The notes beneath the pieces are model-generated. The model did no database searches, was not told the DNA's origin, and was given only the letters and a program-made list of their open reading frames with translations. The position numbers were made by a program, and so were the translations under genes. From NCBI GenBank assembly GCA_002505765.1, contig DAVZ01000055.1, positions 35,592 to 99,591 of the forward strand: a stretch of 64,000 nucleotides of DNA. Direction: 5' to 3'. Source of the stretch: Methanobacterium sp. UBA176. Lineage in GTDB: Archaea; Methanobacteriota; Methanobacteria; Methanobacteriales; Methanobacteriaceae. How positions within the stretch are numbered: position 1 is the stretch's first letter; every line of letters starts with the position of its first letter. Positions 43,776-53,228 of this stretch are shown here, in pieces.

Positions 43776-44870
43776 TTGGAGAAGATAAAAATAGCAATAG
43801 TTGGGCTTGGCAACTGTGCAAGCTCTCTGATACAGGGAATTCATTATTATAAAGACAAAAAGAGCGACAATGCAATTGGGTTAATGCATTGGGATATTGG
43901 AGGGTTTAAACCAGGCGATATAGAGGTTGTCGCTGCCTTTGATATTGATAAAAGAAAGGTGGGAAAAGACATTAGTGAAGCTATTTTTGCAAAACCAAAT
44001 TGTACAACTGTTTTTCACCCCAAAATCGAAAAAACAGGAGTTATAGTGTCAATGGGAAAGGTTCTTGATGGTGTTGCCCCTCACATGGAAAATTACAATG
44101 ATGATTACACATTTCTGGTTTCTGATGATGAAGAATCCGATATTGTAGATGTTATAAAGCAGAGCGGTGCTGAAATACTGGTAAACTACCTTCCTGTCGG
44201 TTCCCAGAAAGCCACAGAATTTTATGCCCAGTGCGCACTTGATGCAGGCACTGCATTTATTAACAGCATGCCTGTTTTCATTGTAAGCCACAACGATTGG
44301 GCTAAAAAATTTGCAGAAAAGGGAATCCCCATTGTAGGGGATGATATAAAGGCCCAAATCGGCGCTACAATCACCCACAGAACACTGGCTAATTTGTTCA
44401 GGGAGCGGGGAGTAAAATTGGAACGTACCTATCAGTTAAACACTGGTGGAAATACTGACTTCCTTAACATGCTTAACAGGGACAGACTTGACTCAAAAAA
44501 AGAATCAAAAACAGAAGCTGTGCAATCTGTGCTTGCAGAAAGACTTGATGATTCTAATATCCATATAGGGCCCAGTGACTACGTTCCATGGCAGGCAGAT
44601 AACAAGTTATGTTTCCTTAGAATGGAAGGGAAAACCTTCGGTGATGTGCCCATGAATATCGAACTGAGATTAAGTGTTGAAGATTCGCCTAATTCTGCAG
44701 GATGCGTGATTGATGCAATAAGGTGCTGTAAACTGGCTCTTCAAAGAGGAATAGGCGGTCAGTTAACCTCAATTTCAGCATACACCATGAAACATCCTCC
44801 ACAACAGTTTAAAGATGATGAAGCCTATAAAATGGTGAATGAGTTTATTGAAGGGAAAAGGGAAAGGTAA
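43776..44870 (+). CDS. ino1: Myo-inositol-1-phosphate synthase
   Basis: A 364-residue archaeal-type synthase that converts glucose-6-phosphate to inositol-1-phosphate, the precursor of archaeal inositol phospholipids. The NAD site is IVGLGNCASSLIQGI. Family segments include NYLPVGSQKATEFYAQCALD, INSMPVFI, DDIKAQIGATITHRTLANLF and QLNTGGNTDFLNML. The TTG at 43776 is used because GAGGGTG is six bases upstream; an in-frame GTG at 43767 lies inside that ribosome-binding site. Confidence 0.93.
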   Translation: MEKIKIAIVGLGNCASSLIQGIHYYKDKKSDNAIGLMHWDIGGFKPGDIEVVAAFDIDKRKVGKDISEAIFAKPNCTTVFHPKIEKTGVIVSMGKVLDGVAPHMENYNDDYTFLVSDDEESDIVDVIKQSGAEILVNYLPVGSQKATEFYAQCALDAGTAFINSMPVFIVSHNDWAKKFAEKGIPIVGDDIKAQIGATITHRTLANLFRERGVKLERTYQLNTGGNTDFLNMLNRDRLDSKKESKTEAVQSVLAERLDDSNIHIGPSDYVPWQADNKLCFLRMEGKTFGDVPMNIELRLSVEDSPNSAGCVIDAIRCCKLALQRGIGGQLTSISAYTMKHPPQQFKDDEAYKMVNEFIEGKRER

Positions 44871-44885
44871 AAATGCTTTTTTAAA

Positions 44886-46826
44886 TTAATTCAGCTTTTT
44901 AATCCTGACAAAAGTTTCATTATAAGGCGCTCCATTTCCAAGTTCGCTAATAAGGTCCTTTGTTAAAACATTGACGCATTTATTGTATTTTAGCCATCCT
45001 CCATTTTTTGTAAGCACATAGTCTTTTCTAACCCTTTTATTCCCAATCACTTTAATGACAAGGCTTCCAACAGAAGATTCAAGAAGTGCTTCCTCACCAT
45101 CATTAATTTTATTTTCTTTTAAAATATCTGGATGTATCTGAACCTCTAATATCCCATAATTATGTTCATTTTCTGGAATCCCAGATAATATCCATCTTTT
45201 AGGCATTATTGAGAGTAATCGAAGCGGAAATTCATTATCAAAATTATCGTCATATTCAAATTCTTTTATAAATTCAAATTTGCAGGAGGGAGTTTTAAAT
45301 TTTCTATTTTCAAAGGGTGTTTTTGGAGCTGAAGGAACCCTAACTGGAGATCTTTGAAGTTCTTCAAGTGTAATTCCCTGATTTATTAATGGTTCTACAA
45401 GTTTTAAAAGCCATTCTTTAGCTGTACCCTTCATTTTATTTCCAAATCCAAGTTTTTGAGCCAGCTGCTGAAATATCCACATTTCAGATCGAGTTTCGCC
45501 AATGGGCCCCACTGCAGGGTTTATTGGAGTAACCCAATTACTCCCATAACTTCCAAGTAGATCTTCATCTTCAAGGAAAGTTGTTGCAGGTAAAAATAAA
45601 TCTGCAAGTTCTGTTGTATCATTTAAAACATGATCAACTGCGATTATATAATCAACGCTTTCAAATGCTTTTTTAACCTTTCTTGAGTTTGGACTCATGG
45701 CAACAGGATTACCTGCACTTATAAAAATTAATTTAATCTCTGGATCCTTTGATTTTAAAATTGCCTCGCCAATTTTTGGCATTGGAAGTTTTCTGGTATA
45801 TTCAGCAAGCTCTACACCTTCAAGGGAATTATCAAAGTATGCAAATTCTTCAAAGCCCTGGGTAACACCTCCTCCAGAAATACCAATATTTCCAGAAACT
45901 GCAGCCAGCGCATCAATCATTCGAAAGGTTTGATGACCTTTCAAGTATCTATGCACTCCCCAGCCTAGAATTATACTGCTTGGACTTTGAGCATAGATCT
46001 TTGCCAGTTCTTTTATTTCTTTAAGAGAAATATCGCATTTTCCTGCAATATAATCCAAAGAAAATCCATCAATGATTTTTTTATACTCTTCAAAGTTCTC
46101 AGTGTGGTTATCTATAAAATCATAATCTATAAGATGCTCTTGAAGTAGAATTTTAGATAATCCCATTGCCAGGAATGCATCTGAGCCTGGAGATGGCTGA
46201 TAATATAAATCTGATCTTTCAGCTGTTTCTGTTTTAACAGGATCTATTGCAATAATTCTAGCCCCATTTTTCCGGGCCTTTTTGATTATTTTCCATAAAT
46301 GAATGTCTGTTATTGCGGGATTTCGACCCCAGATGATTATATTTTTGCTGTTTAGATGATCCATTGGATCATGAGATATTCTTTCGCCAAAATCAAGTTC
46401 CTGACCTGCCTGACCAATTCCTCCACAAACTGTACCATATAAGGTTGAAACTCCTCCAAATGCATTGAAAAATCTTCGGTTAAGTATCCTAAGCGCTGTA
46501 CGTGCCCCAAAACCCTGGTAATAAAGAATTGATGTACTGCCATATTTTTCTTTAGCGTCTTTAAGTTTATTTGCGGCAATATTCAGGGCTTCATTCCAGC
46601 TTATTCTTACCCATTCTCCATTTATCTTTTTAAGAGGATAAAGAACTCTTTTTGAACTATAAAAATAGTTCTTCAGGTAATTCTTCGTACTGCCACATAA
46701 AAATCCCGCTGTAAACTCATGATCCCTATTTCCTGTTAATTTAACTATTCTTCCCTTTTCTACATGGGCAATAACACTACATGCCCCGGGACAATCACGA
46801 GTACAGGCTGTAATTATCTTTTTCAA
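44886..46826 (-). CDS. Molybdopterin (Mo/W) oxidoreductase of the DMSO reductase family
   Basis: A 646-residue catalytic subunit. C8, C12, C16 and C44 (ACTRDCPGACS...GFLCG) bind a 4Fe-4S cluster. C134 in YGTVCGGIGQ is the likely Mo/W ligand. IIWGRNPAITDIHLW, AIDPVKTETAERSD and VDHVLNDTTELADLFLPATT are cofactor-binding segments, and the C-terminal half ends with the MopB-type barrel. Substrate is unclear; it does not look like FdhA (no Sec/Cys context VCR) nor like FwdB. There is no Tat signal, so it is cytoplasmic. A ferredoxin gene 56 bases upstream on the same strand is the likely electron partner. Confidence 0.88.
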   Translation of the reverse strand: MKKIITACTRDCPGACSVIAHVEKGRIVKLTGNRDHEFTAGFLCGSTKNYLKNYFYSSKRVLYPLKKINGEWVRISWNEALNIAANKLKDAKEKYGSTSILYYQGFGARTALRILNRRFFNAFGGVSTLYGTVCGGIGQAGQELDFGERISHDPMDHLNSKNIIIWGRNPAITDIHLWKIIKKARKNGARIIAIDPVKTETAERSDLYYQPSPGSDAFLAMGLSKILLQEHLIDYDFIDNHTENFEEYKKIIDGFSLDYIAGKCDISLKEIKELAKIYAQSPSSIILGWGVHRYLKGHQTFRMIDALAAVSGNIGISGGGVTQGFEEFAYFDNSLEGVELAEYTRKLPMPKIGEAILKSKDPEIKLIFISAGNPVAMSPNSRKVKKAFESVDYIIAVDHVLNDTTELADLFLPATTFLEDEDLLGSYGSNWVTPINPAVGPIGETRSEMWIFQQLAQKLGFGNKMKGTAKEWLLKLVEPLINQGITLEELQRSPVRVPSAPKTPFENRKFKTPSCKFEFIKEFEYDDNFDNEFPLRLLSIMPKRWILSGIPENEHNYGILEVQIHPDILKENKINDGEEALLESSVGSLVIKVIGNKRVRKDYVLTKNGGWLKYNKCVNVLTKDLISELGNGAPYNETFVRIKKLN

Positions 46827-46882
46827 AAAAATTACCTCTGGATATAATTTGCATTTTAAAATAAAAGAATAAAAAATTAAAA

Positions 46883-47074
46883 TTAGCTATTTTCAAGTTT
46901 TATAGCATCATTTGGACATACATCGGCGCAAACTTCGCATGAACTGCATTTTTCCTGACATTTTATCTCAATCTTATCTCCTTCAAGTACAAGGACTTCC
47001 ATTGAGCAAACATCAGCACATTCTCCACAATCTGCACCATCACATTTTTCATAATCTAATAAAATTTTTACCAT
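46883..47074 (-). CDS. Two-cluster ferredoxin
   Basis: A 63-residue ferredoxin. The first motif is CDGADCGECADVC (four-residue first gap, unusual) and the second CSSCEVCADVCPNDA (C-x2-C-x2-C-x3-CP). It probably carries two 4Fe-4S clusters, the first in a modified loop. It directly precedes the molybdopterin enzyme and follows the nif genes, so it could serve either that enzyme or nitrogenase. Confidence 0.88.
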   Translation of the reverse strand: MVKILLDYEKCDGADCGECADVCSMEVLVLEGDKIEIKCQEKCSSCEVCADVCPNDAIKLENS

Positions 47075-47092
47075 ATTATTTTACTCCCTTTT

Positions 47093-47400
47093 TTATTGCA
47101 GATAATCTTTAACTGCTTCTTTAATGGTTATTTGAGATTCAATCGTTTCTATAACTTTATTCTGGAGTGCTTCCTTGAGTTTCTGTCCGATTCGCCCGCA
47201 AAAACAGCTTCAAAATCTTCTAAAAGTTTTAAAGAAACATTCCACCCATCAGATGTTCATTTTTAATAACCCTGGTTTTTCCAGTATTTCTAAAAAATTT
47301 AGCTTATTTTCTCATATTTCAAATATTAAGAATATTTCTGCACTTCTAAAATGCAAATCTAAATTTTTCCACACTTGCCGCTACTGCTATCTCTATATCC
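47093..47400 (-). pseudogene. Decayed NifX/NifB-C-terminal-like (Fe-Mo cofactor binding) gene
   Basis: No long frame is open, but pieces in different frames read in the right order for the dinitrogenase iron-molybdenum cofactor family: IAVAASVEKFRF, AEIFLIFE, NKLNFLEILEKPGLLKNEH, LLEDFEAVFAG, IGQKLKEALQNKVI and IESQITIKEAVKDYLQ ending at a stop at 47093. At least four frame changes are required. The start is not identifiable. It sits on the nif strand between nifN and the ferredoxin, where nifX is found in complete clusters. The remainder to 47514 is non-coding. Confidence 0.65.
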
Positions 47401-47514
47401 TAAACTCCATAATCTCATGACCACATTCAACCTTTTAGAATTGAAAATCTCCGAACTTTCTAACTCCCCAGTTTATTTAGAGAAAAGATCTATCAAAAAT
47501 CATTAGAAACCCAC

Positions 47515-48903
47515 TTAGCAACTAATTTCATTAAAATTCGTGAACTCATGACCAGATTCATCATAGTAGTTCTCGAGTATGGTATTGGTAATTATATCAA
47601 CCATCCTGATTCCGGCTTTATAGCCTAAAATACTTATTCTTTGAGCACCTAATCTATCGTAAACTGGAAATCCCATTCTTAAAAGTGGAATATCCTCAGA
47701 TTTAGCTATTCTTGCACCATATGAGTTTCCAATGAGAAGTTCTAAATCCATGCATTTTATCTGTTGATGTAAATCGTACAGATCGCGCCCTGCTAAAATT
47801 ACAGGAGAGAAATCATTTTCTTCTGCAATATTTTCCATATCCTGGACAAATCTGCTGCTTTGAGTTCCAGTACAAACTACTGAAGGGATCATTCCCAGTT
47901 CACAAATAAATCGAGCCATTCCAGTTACAACATCAGGATCTCCATATATGGCCACTTCTCTGTCGTAGTTGTATGGATGAGCATCGACTATTGCATCAAT
48001 CATTATACCTCTATCTTTTTCTATTGATTTGGGAATTTTAGTGCCTGTAATTTTGGTGATATAACCTATAAATTGGTCAGTGTTTCTTATTCCTACTGGA
48101 AGGGGGCCAGATATTGATTTAATCCCGTATTTTTTTTGAAGGAACATAGCAGCAGAATCTGCATGTTTGCTTAAGGAAATTGTTGCTATTGAATTAGCTG
48201 AATCTCTGATTTCCTCGACTTCAGCCCCCTCATCGGGCAAAAATGCCACGTCATCATTTAATGGTGCATTAAGTGATTCAGAGTTGTCAGTTAGAAAGAT
48301 GCTTCCCACATTTAGTTCATCTAACATGTTTTTGATCTCAGCCACATCCCCTGAAGATATCATTCCTGGAATAATGTTTATTTTTTTATTTTTACCTTCA
48401 GGATGTGCCAGATTTTCAACCAGAGATTTAACTGCCTTATCATATCCATCAACATGAGAACCTGAATAACTTGGCGTATTTATTGGAACTATGGGGGGTA
48501 AATCTTCATCAGGATGTGAATTTTTAAATTTTTTTATAATGAGGGCCATATCGTCCCCTATTGTTTCAGTAAGACAGCTTGAAGTTACACCTATTATTTC
48601 TGGATTATATTCCTTCCAGATGGTGCTCAGGGCTTTTAAAAGGTTTCCTTCGCCACCGTATACCACCGTTCCTTCACTCATTGATGTTGATGAAACATTG
48701 ATTGGTTCCCTGAAGTGTCTGCAGAGTTGAAATCTCATGTAGGTGCTGCATCCTTGAGAACCGTGAATTATGGGCATTGCTCCTTTTACGCCTAAAAGCG
48801 CCTGAACAGCCCCCATTGGCTGGCACATTTTACAGGGATTAATTACTGCAAACTTCTTATCTAAAATGCACAGGTTCTCTGTTTTTATCATGTTATCCTG
48901 CAT
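47515..48903 (-). CDS. nifN: Nitrogenase cofactor-biosynthesis scaffold NifN
   Basis: A 462-residue NifK-like protein. The conserved cysteines CKMCQPMGA and GSQGCSTYMRFQLCRHFREP mark the NifN/NifK superfamily. Its place after nifE and lower similarity to NifK identify NifN. With NifE it forms the scaffold on which the FeMo-cofactor precursor matures. The frame overlaps nifE by 11 bases; the ATG at 48891 (MIKTENLC), with AGGA upstream, is an alternative start. Confidence 0.92.
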   Translation of the reverse strand: MQDNMIKTENLCILDKKFAVINPCKMCQPMGAVQALLGVKGAMPIIHGSQGCSTYMRFQLCRHFREPINVSSTSMSEGTVVYGGEGNLLKALSTIWKEYNPEIIGVTSSCLTETIGDDMALIIKKFKNSHPDEDLPPIVPINTPSYSGSHVDGYDKAVKSLVENLAHPEGKNKKINIIPGMISSGDVAEIKNMLDELNVGSIFLTDNSESLNAPLNDDVAFLPDEGAEVEEIRDSANSIATISLSKHADSAAMFLQKKYGIKSISGPLPVGIRNTDQFIGYITKITGTKIPKSIEKDRGIMIDAIVDAHPYNYDREVAIYGDPDVVTGMARFICELGMIPSVVCTGTQSSRFVQDMENIAEENDFSPVILAGRDLYDLHQQIKCMDLELLIGNSYGARIAKSEDIPLLRMGFPVYDRLGAQRISILGYKAGIRMVDIITNTILENYYDESGHEFTNFNEISC

Positions 48904-50407
48904 TTTCTTTTACTCCGCTGCATTTTTTAGGTGTTAAATTCCATACTGGACTGGATACCGCTCTATCAACTTCCTTTGCAAAGTTTATAAACCCTTGAAA
49001 TCCTGCAAATGAGCTAATTCTATCGTGATTAAAGTCACAAAAGGGTATTCCAAGTTTTAAGGATAAATATTTCTCTTTTGCTCCGGATACGATTAAATCA
49101 GGTTTGTATTTTTTTAGAAGTCTTGCCAGTTCCATTGAATTTGCATCATCCACCACCAGGGTACCGTCTTTTACTGTTTCTCTGATTCTTTCATAGTCTT
49201 CAGGAAGGCCATTTTGAGTTCCGGTCATTATAACTTCCATTCCAAGTTCTTCAAAAGCCCTGATTAACGACCAGGCTTTATTACCCCCCACATAAACTGC
49301 TACCTTTTTTCCGGTTAGTTTTTCTCTATATTTGCTGATTTCAGCCCTTATTCTCCATATTTCAGACTCTATAAGTTTTTCTGTCTTTTTAATCATCCCA
49401 GGGTCATGAAAAAATTTTGCAACATTTCTAAGGGAATTTGATGTTTCTTCTATTCCAAAAAAATTCACCTTCAAGAAGGGAATTCCATATTTTTCTTCCA
49501 TCCGGGCAGCAAGGTAATTGGAAGATTTCTGGCACTGCACCACGTTTAATTTTGCCATGTGTGCTGCTGCTATATCTTCTACTTTAGAATCTCCAGTAAT
49601 TGCACAGAGTACATTCACCCCTATATTTTTAAATAAGGGTTTAATGTCCCAGAGATCCCCTGCTACATTGAATTCCCCTACGATGTTCATATCGTACTTA
49701 CTGGGGTTTTTAACCTCTCCTGATCCAATAAGGTAATCAAGCATAGCATCACAGGCAAGCTGGTGGCCTAAAGATTTGTTTACCGCCCTAAATCCTTCAG
49801 ATTGGACAGGAATTACTCTACATTTTGTTAATTCACTGGCTTTTTTAGCAACACTTTTTAAATCATCTCCTATTAAACCCACAACGCATGTAGAATACAC
49901 AAATATGGCTGCAGGATTGTATAATTTGTTTAATTCAATAATAGTTTCAAGAAGTTTATTTTCCCCCCCAAATACTATGTCCTTTTCCTCCAGATTTGTG
50001 GAAAATCCACTTTTATAGAGATCGTCATCAGATGACCTGCTTCCCCTGATATCCCATGTACATGCAGCACATCCAATGGGACCATGGACAAGGTGAATGG
50101 CATCAGTTACAGGCATTAAAACTACCCTTGCACCTCCATAAACACATGATCTTTGCGTTACTGTACCGGGAATGGATGCTTTATTACATGCAGGGCTTGA
50201 ATCATTTCCTTTTTTAATGCACATGTGTTTTTTACGTTCTCCAAGCGTTTTAATAATAGAATCATCAATTTGTATTTCATCTGCCCCTGCTGTCTTATTA
50301 TGGAGGAATAAATTGTTGAATGGTTTATTATTCTGGATATGCCCCATCTCCTTTTGCATGCATTTACTGCTGTAGCTTCCAGTGCTCAGCATCATAGAAG
50401 TTTTCAA
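48893..50407 (-). CDS. nifE: Nitrogenase cofactor-biosynthesis scaffold NifE
   Basis: A 504-residue NifD-like protein with TQRSCVYGGARVVLMPVTDA, HGPIGCAACTWDIRGSRSS and FVYSTCVVGLIGDDLKSVAK, the cluster cysteines of NifE. It forms the NifEN scaffold with NifN. The frame overlaps nifK by 44 bases. The first 60 residues are poorly conserved and no start has a good ribosome-binding site, so the true N-terminus may be further inside, for example near 50359. Confidence 0.92.
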   Translation of the reverse strand: MKTSMMLSTGSYSSKCMQKEMGHIQNNKPFNNLFLHNKTAGADEIQIDDSIIKTLGERKKHMCIKKGNDSSPACNKASIPGTVTQRSCVYGGARVVLMPVTDAIHLVHGPIGCAACTWDIRGSRSSDDDLYKSGFSTNLEEKDIVFGGENKLLETIIELNKLYNPAAIFVYSTCVVGLIGDDLKSVAKKASELTKCRVIPVQSEGFRAVNKSLGHQLACDAMLDYLIGSGEVKNPSKYDMNIVGEFNVAGDLWDIKPLFKNIGVNVLCAITGDSKVEDIAAAHMAKLNVVQCQKSSNYLAARMEEKYGIPFLKVNFFGIEETSNSLRNVAKFFHDPGMIKKTEKLIESEIWRIRAEISKYREKLTGKKVAVYVGGNKAWSLIRAFEELGMEVIMTGTQNGLPEDYERIRETVKDGTLVVDDANSMELARLLKKYKPDLIVSGAKEKYLSLKLGIPFCDFNHDRISSFAGFQGFINFAKEVDRAVSSPVWNLTPKKCSGVKENAG

Positions 50408-51752
50408 AAACTGTATTTGTTATTCTGTCTATGAGGTTAATTCCACCATTATATCCAACAATGGGAACTCTGTGATATCCTGCTCTATCATATACCGGAT
50501 ATCCCACTCTTATAAGGGGAATTTCAAGATTTTTAGCAAACAGTCTCCCATCAGAGTGGCCAATCATAAGATCAACTGGCTCTTCTTGAAGTCTGGTTTC
50601 AAGTGCTCTTAAATCACTTCCTACAAGCATATCTACCGGGCCGTCAGACTCCTTAGACACTTTTTTCATCTCTTCTTCGAATTCCTTGCTTTCAACACCA
50701 GTACAGACCACTGAAGGAACCATCCCCAGTTCACAGACGAATCTGGCAATTCCAGCACTTATTGCAGGATCTCCGTATATTGCAACAGTTCTTCCAAATA
50801 AATATCTGGATACAAGATCAGCCATTGAATCCATAAGCAATCCTCTCTCATCAAGCAACGCTTCTGGAATTTCCAGGTCGGTGTATTTCTTTAAGTTCCT
50901 TAAAAACTGATCAGTATTTTGAACACCTATGGGTATGGGCCCTAAAGATGATGGAACATCGTATTTTTTCTCCAGGGATTTAGCTGCTGATCCTGAATAG
51001 TTACATAGTGAAATTGAACCCAAACTGTTGGACGAATCACTTATCTCCCCTACAGTTGTTCCACCTTTTGGATAAAAAGGCCTGAATTCTGTTGCAGAAG
51101 GCCTTAAAGGTGAATCAAAGGTATCTGAAATATCTGTGAGTATTATTCCTTCAATTCCCATTAAAGCCAGAATATGTTTTATTTCTCTTGTATCTCCAGG
51201 ATTAACCATTCCTGGAATGATATTAACTTTATTATTGGACTCTGTAGGTTCTTCAGCTAAATTATCCACTAAAGCTTTAATTGCATTATCATACCCTCTA
51301 AAATGACTATCTACAAAACTTGGCGTGCTTATAGGAATTATTTTTATACTTTCTGCCTCTTTTTCTCCCATTTTTTGAGTCATTTCTTCTTTTGCAATTT
51401 TAATGAATCCTACCATGTCATCTCCAATAATTTCACTTGAGCATGTGCTTATTGCTCCAATAAGATCTGGTTTAAACCTTACAGCCAGATTTCCAAGACC
51501 AGATATAAGGTTTCTGCGCCCTCCAAAAACTGCTGCATCTTCGTGAAGTGAGGTTACCGCTATCTCTGAAGGTTCACGGAAATGTCTTGAGAAGGAATAT
51601 CTAACAAATGTGGAACATCCCTGCGAACCATGAACCAATGGAAGCCCTCTTCTTATACCTGCGACTGCATACATTGCACCCATAGGTTGGCAAGTTACAA
51701 GGGGATTGATTACAGAGTTCCTGTCTTTTTTTATAACATTACATTCTCCCAT
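50364..51752 (-). CDS. nifK: Nitrogenase MoFe protein beta subunit NifK
   Basis: A 462-residue NifK. The P-cluster cysteines are C21 (LVTCQPMGA), C46 (GSQGCSTFVR) and C104 (ISTCSSEIIGDD). FSRHFREPSEIAVTSLHEDA is typical of NifK. It lacks the long N-terminal extension of proteobacterial NifK, as usual for methanogens. It forms the alpha2-beta2 nitrogenase component I with NifD and starts two bases after the nifD stop. Confidence 0.96.
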   Translation of the reverse strand: MGECNVIKKDRNSVINPLVTCQPMGAMYAVAGIRRGLPLVHGSQGCSTFVRYSFSRHFREPSEIAVTSLHEDAAVFGGRRNLISGLGNLAVRFKPDLIGAISTCSSEIIGDDMVGFIKIAKEEMTQKMGEKEAESIKIIPISTPSFVDSHFRGYDNAIKALVDNLAEEPTESNNKVNIIPGMVNPGDTREIKHILALMGIEGIILTDISDTFDSPLRPSATEFRPFYPKGGTTVGEISDSSNSLGSISLCNYSGSAAKSLEKKYDVPSSLGPIPIGVQNTDQFLRNLKKYTDLEIPEALLDERGLLMDSMADLVSRYLFGRTVAIYGDPAISAGIARFVCELGMVPSVVCTGVESKEFEEEMKKVSKESDGPVDMLVGSDLRALETRLQEEPVDLMIGHSDGRLFAKNLEIPLIRVGYPVYDRAGYHRVPIVGYNGGINLIDRITNTVFENFYDAEHWKLQQ

Positions 51753-51754
51753 TT

Positions 51755-53170
51755 TTACTCTTCCCCCATTTCATCAAATTCTAACATGTTCCACACAGGG
51801 CTGTAAATGGATGCATATATGTCACGGGCAAGATTTATAAATCCTTCAAAGCCCATATATGGCCCATTTTCATATGAATGGATTAACATACATGGTGTTC
51901 CCATTTTATGTGCTATATATTTCTCTTTTATACCTGAAAGAATAATATCTGGCTTGTAATCTTCAATGATTTCTTCAAGCTCCAGAGAGTTAGGATCATC
52001 AATTATGACTGTCCCTTCCCCTACACGTTCTTTAATTTTTTCATATCCATCTTCATGCTCAAACATTGTTGATACTGCAACTGTTTTCATTCCCAGATGC
52101 TCTTCTAATGGCTGAGGAATATGCCAGTTTTTAGGCCCCCCTGAAAACACCCAAACAGTTTTACCTTCAAGTTTTTCCCTATAAAATTCTAATTCTGCTT
52201 GTATTTTTTTCATTCTACTTTCAATGACTTTTTCTGCTTCTGCCTCTTTACCGAAATATTTACCCACTGCTCTTAGGTTCTCTGCACAGTACTTTGGGCC
52301 AAAAAAGTCAACTTTAATATATGGAACTCCGTATTTTTCCTCAATAAGCTTAGCTATGTATGTTGCAGATCGCTGGCATCTTACAAGGCTTAATTTAGCT
52401 CTGTGCATCCAGCAGATTTCATCGTGACTGCAATCACCTGTAAATGTGGATAAAATGTTTATTCCCATCTCTTCAAAGTAGGGTTTAATAACCCAGAGGT
52501 CTCCGTCGATATTGTATTCACCAATAAGGTTTATATCATAAGGAGTTGTTTCTGGTGGCTCTTTTGTTCCTACAAGCTTGTTGAAGAGGGTTAAATTACC
52601 TACATGGTGACCTTTGGATTGTGTTGGTCCTGAAAAACCAGGAGCATTAAATGTTACAATATCTTTTCCTGTTTCTTCAGATAGTTCTTTTGCAACAGCC
52701 TCCATGTCATCCCCTATAAGCCCAGTAGTACATGTAGCGTATGTATAAATTGCATTTACGTATGGAAATTCTTTTGCAGCTTCCAGTATTGATTGGCGAA
52801 GTTTTTTCATTCCACCAAAAACCACATCAGATTCTTTAAGGTCTGTACCCATGATATATTTCAGGTTGAAGTTTTCAACGGGAAATTTTCCTCCATTTGG
52901 AAGATCAGGGCTTGTAGGGTATCTTTTACTTCCACAACCGTATGTTGTGCATCCCACCGGAGAATGAACTACATGGACCACATCTTTTACAGCCCCAGTT
53001 ATAACCCCTTTAACTCCTGCAAATGCGCATCCACGTTCTGTCATACACCCAGGAATGGTTTTAGAGTTACATTTAGGGATATGTTCTACTGGATCCGCCT
53101 CATCCTTTACATAAATGTGTTTTTCTCTATCTGGAATCTCTTTATCAACTTCAAAAAGTTTAAAGGGCAT
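51755..53170 (-). CDS. nifD: Nitrogenase MoFe protein alpha subunit NifD
   Basis: A 471-residue NifD. P-cluster cysteines are C48 (ERGCAFAG), C74 (SPVGCTTYG) and C147 (YATCTTGLIGDD). FeMo-cofactor ligands are C265 (LVRCQRSATYIAK) and H431 (LIHSYENGPYMGFEG). Q184 and H188 of PTQSKGHHVG correspond to the active-site Gln191 and His195 of Azotobacter NifD. All key residues are present, so an active enzyme is expected. AGGAG lies before the ATG. Confidence 0.97.
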   Translation of the reverse strand: MPFKLFEVDKEIPDREKHIYVKDEADPVEHIPKCNSKTIPGCMTERGCAFAGVKGVITGAVKDVVHVVHSPVGCTTYGCGSKRYPTSPDLPNGGKFPVENFNLKYIMGTDLKESDVVFGGMKKLRQSILEAAKEFPYVNAIYTYATCTTGLIGDDMEAVAKELSEETGKDIVTFNAPGFSGPTQSKGHHVGNLTLFNKLVGTKEPPETTPYDINLIGEYNIDGDLWVIKPYFEEMGINILSTFTGDCSHDEICWMHRAKLSLVRCQRSATYIAKLIEEKYGVPYIKVDFFGPKYCAENLRAVGKYFGKEAEAEKVIESRMKKIQAELEFYREKLEGKTVWVFSGGPKNWHIPQPLEEHLGMKTVAVSTMFEHEDGYEKIKERVGEGTVIIDDPNSLELEEIIEDYKPDIILSGIKEKYIAHKMGTPCMLIHSYENGPYMGFEGFINLARDIYASIYSPVWNMLEFDEMGEE

Positions 53171-53228
53171 ATTTTTGCTCTCCTAATAAATCATATTTTT
53201 TTTATTTATTTTTTTCATTCACATAATA

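Noticed and set aside
43667..43852. 61-codon frame overlapping the start of ino1
   Set aside because: Overlaps the strongly supported synthase gene in another frame and lies across its promoter and ribosome-binding site.
44886..46826. Formate dehydrogenase alpha subunit (FdhA) or formylmethanofuran dehydrogenase (FwdB)
   Set aside because: Cys spacing and the putative metal-ligand context (YGTVCGGIGQ) do not match FdhA or FwdB closely, and no fdhB or fwd subunit genes are adjacent.
47175..47420. 81-codon plus-strand frame antisense to the nif strand
   Set aside because: It is the complement of the decayed nifX-like gene, whose fragments make better sense on the minus strand.
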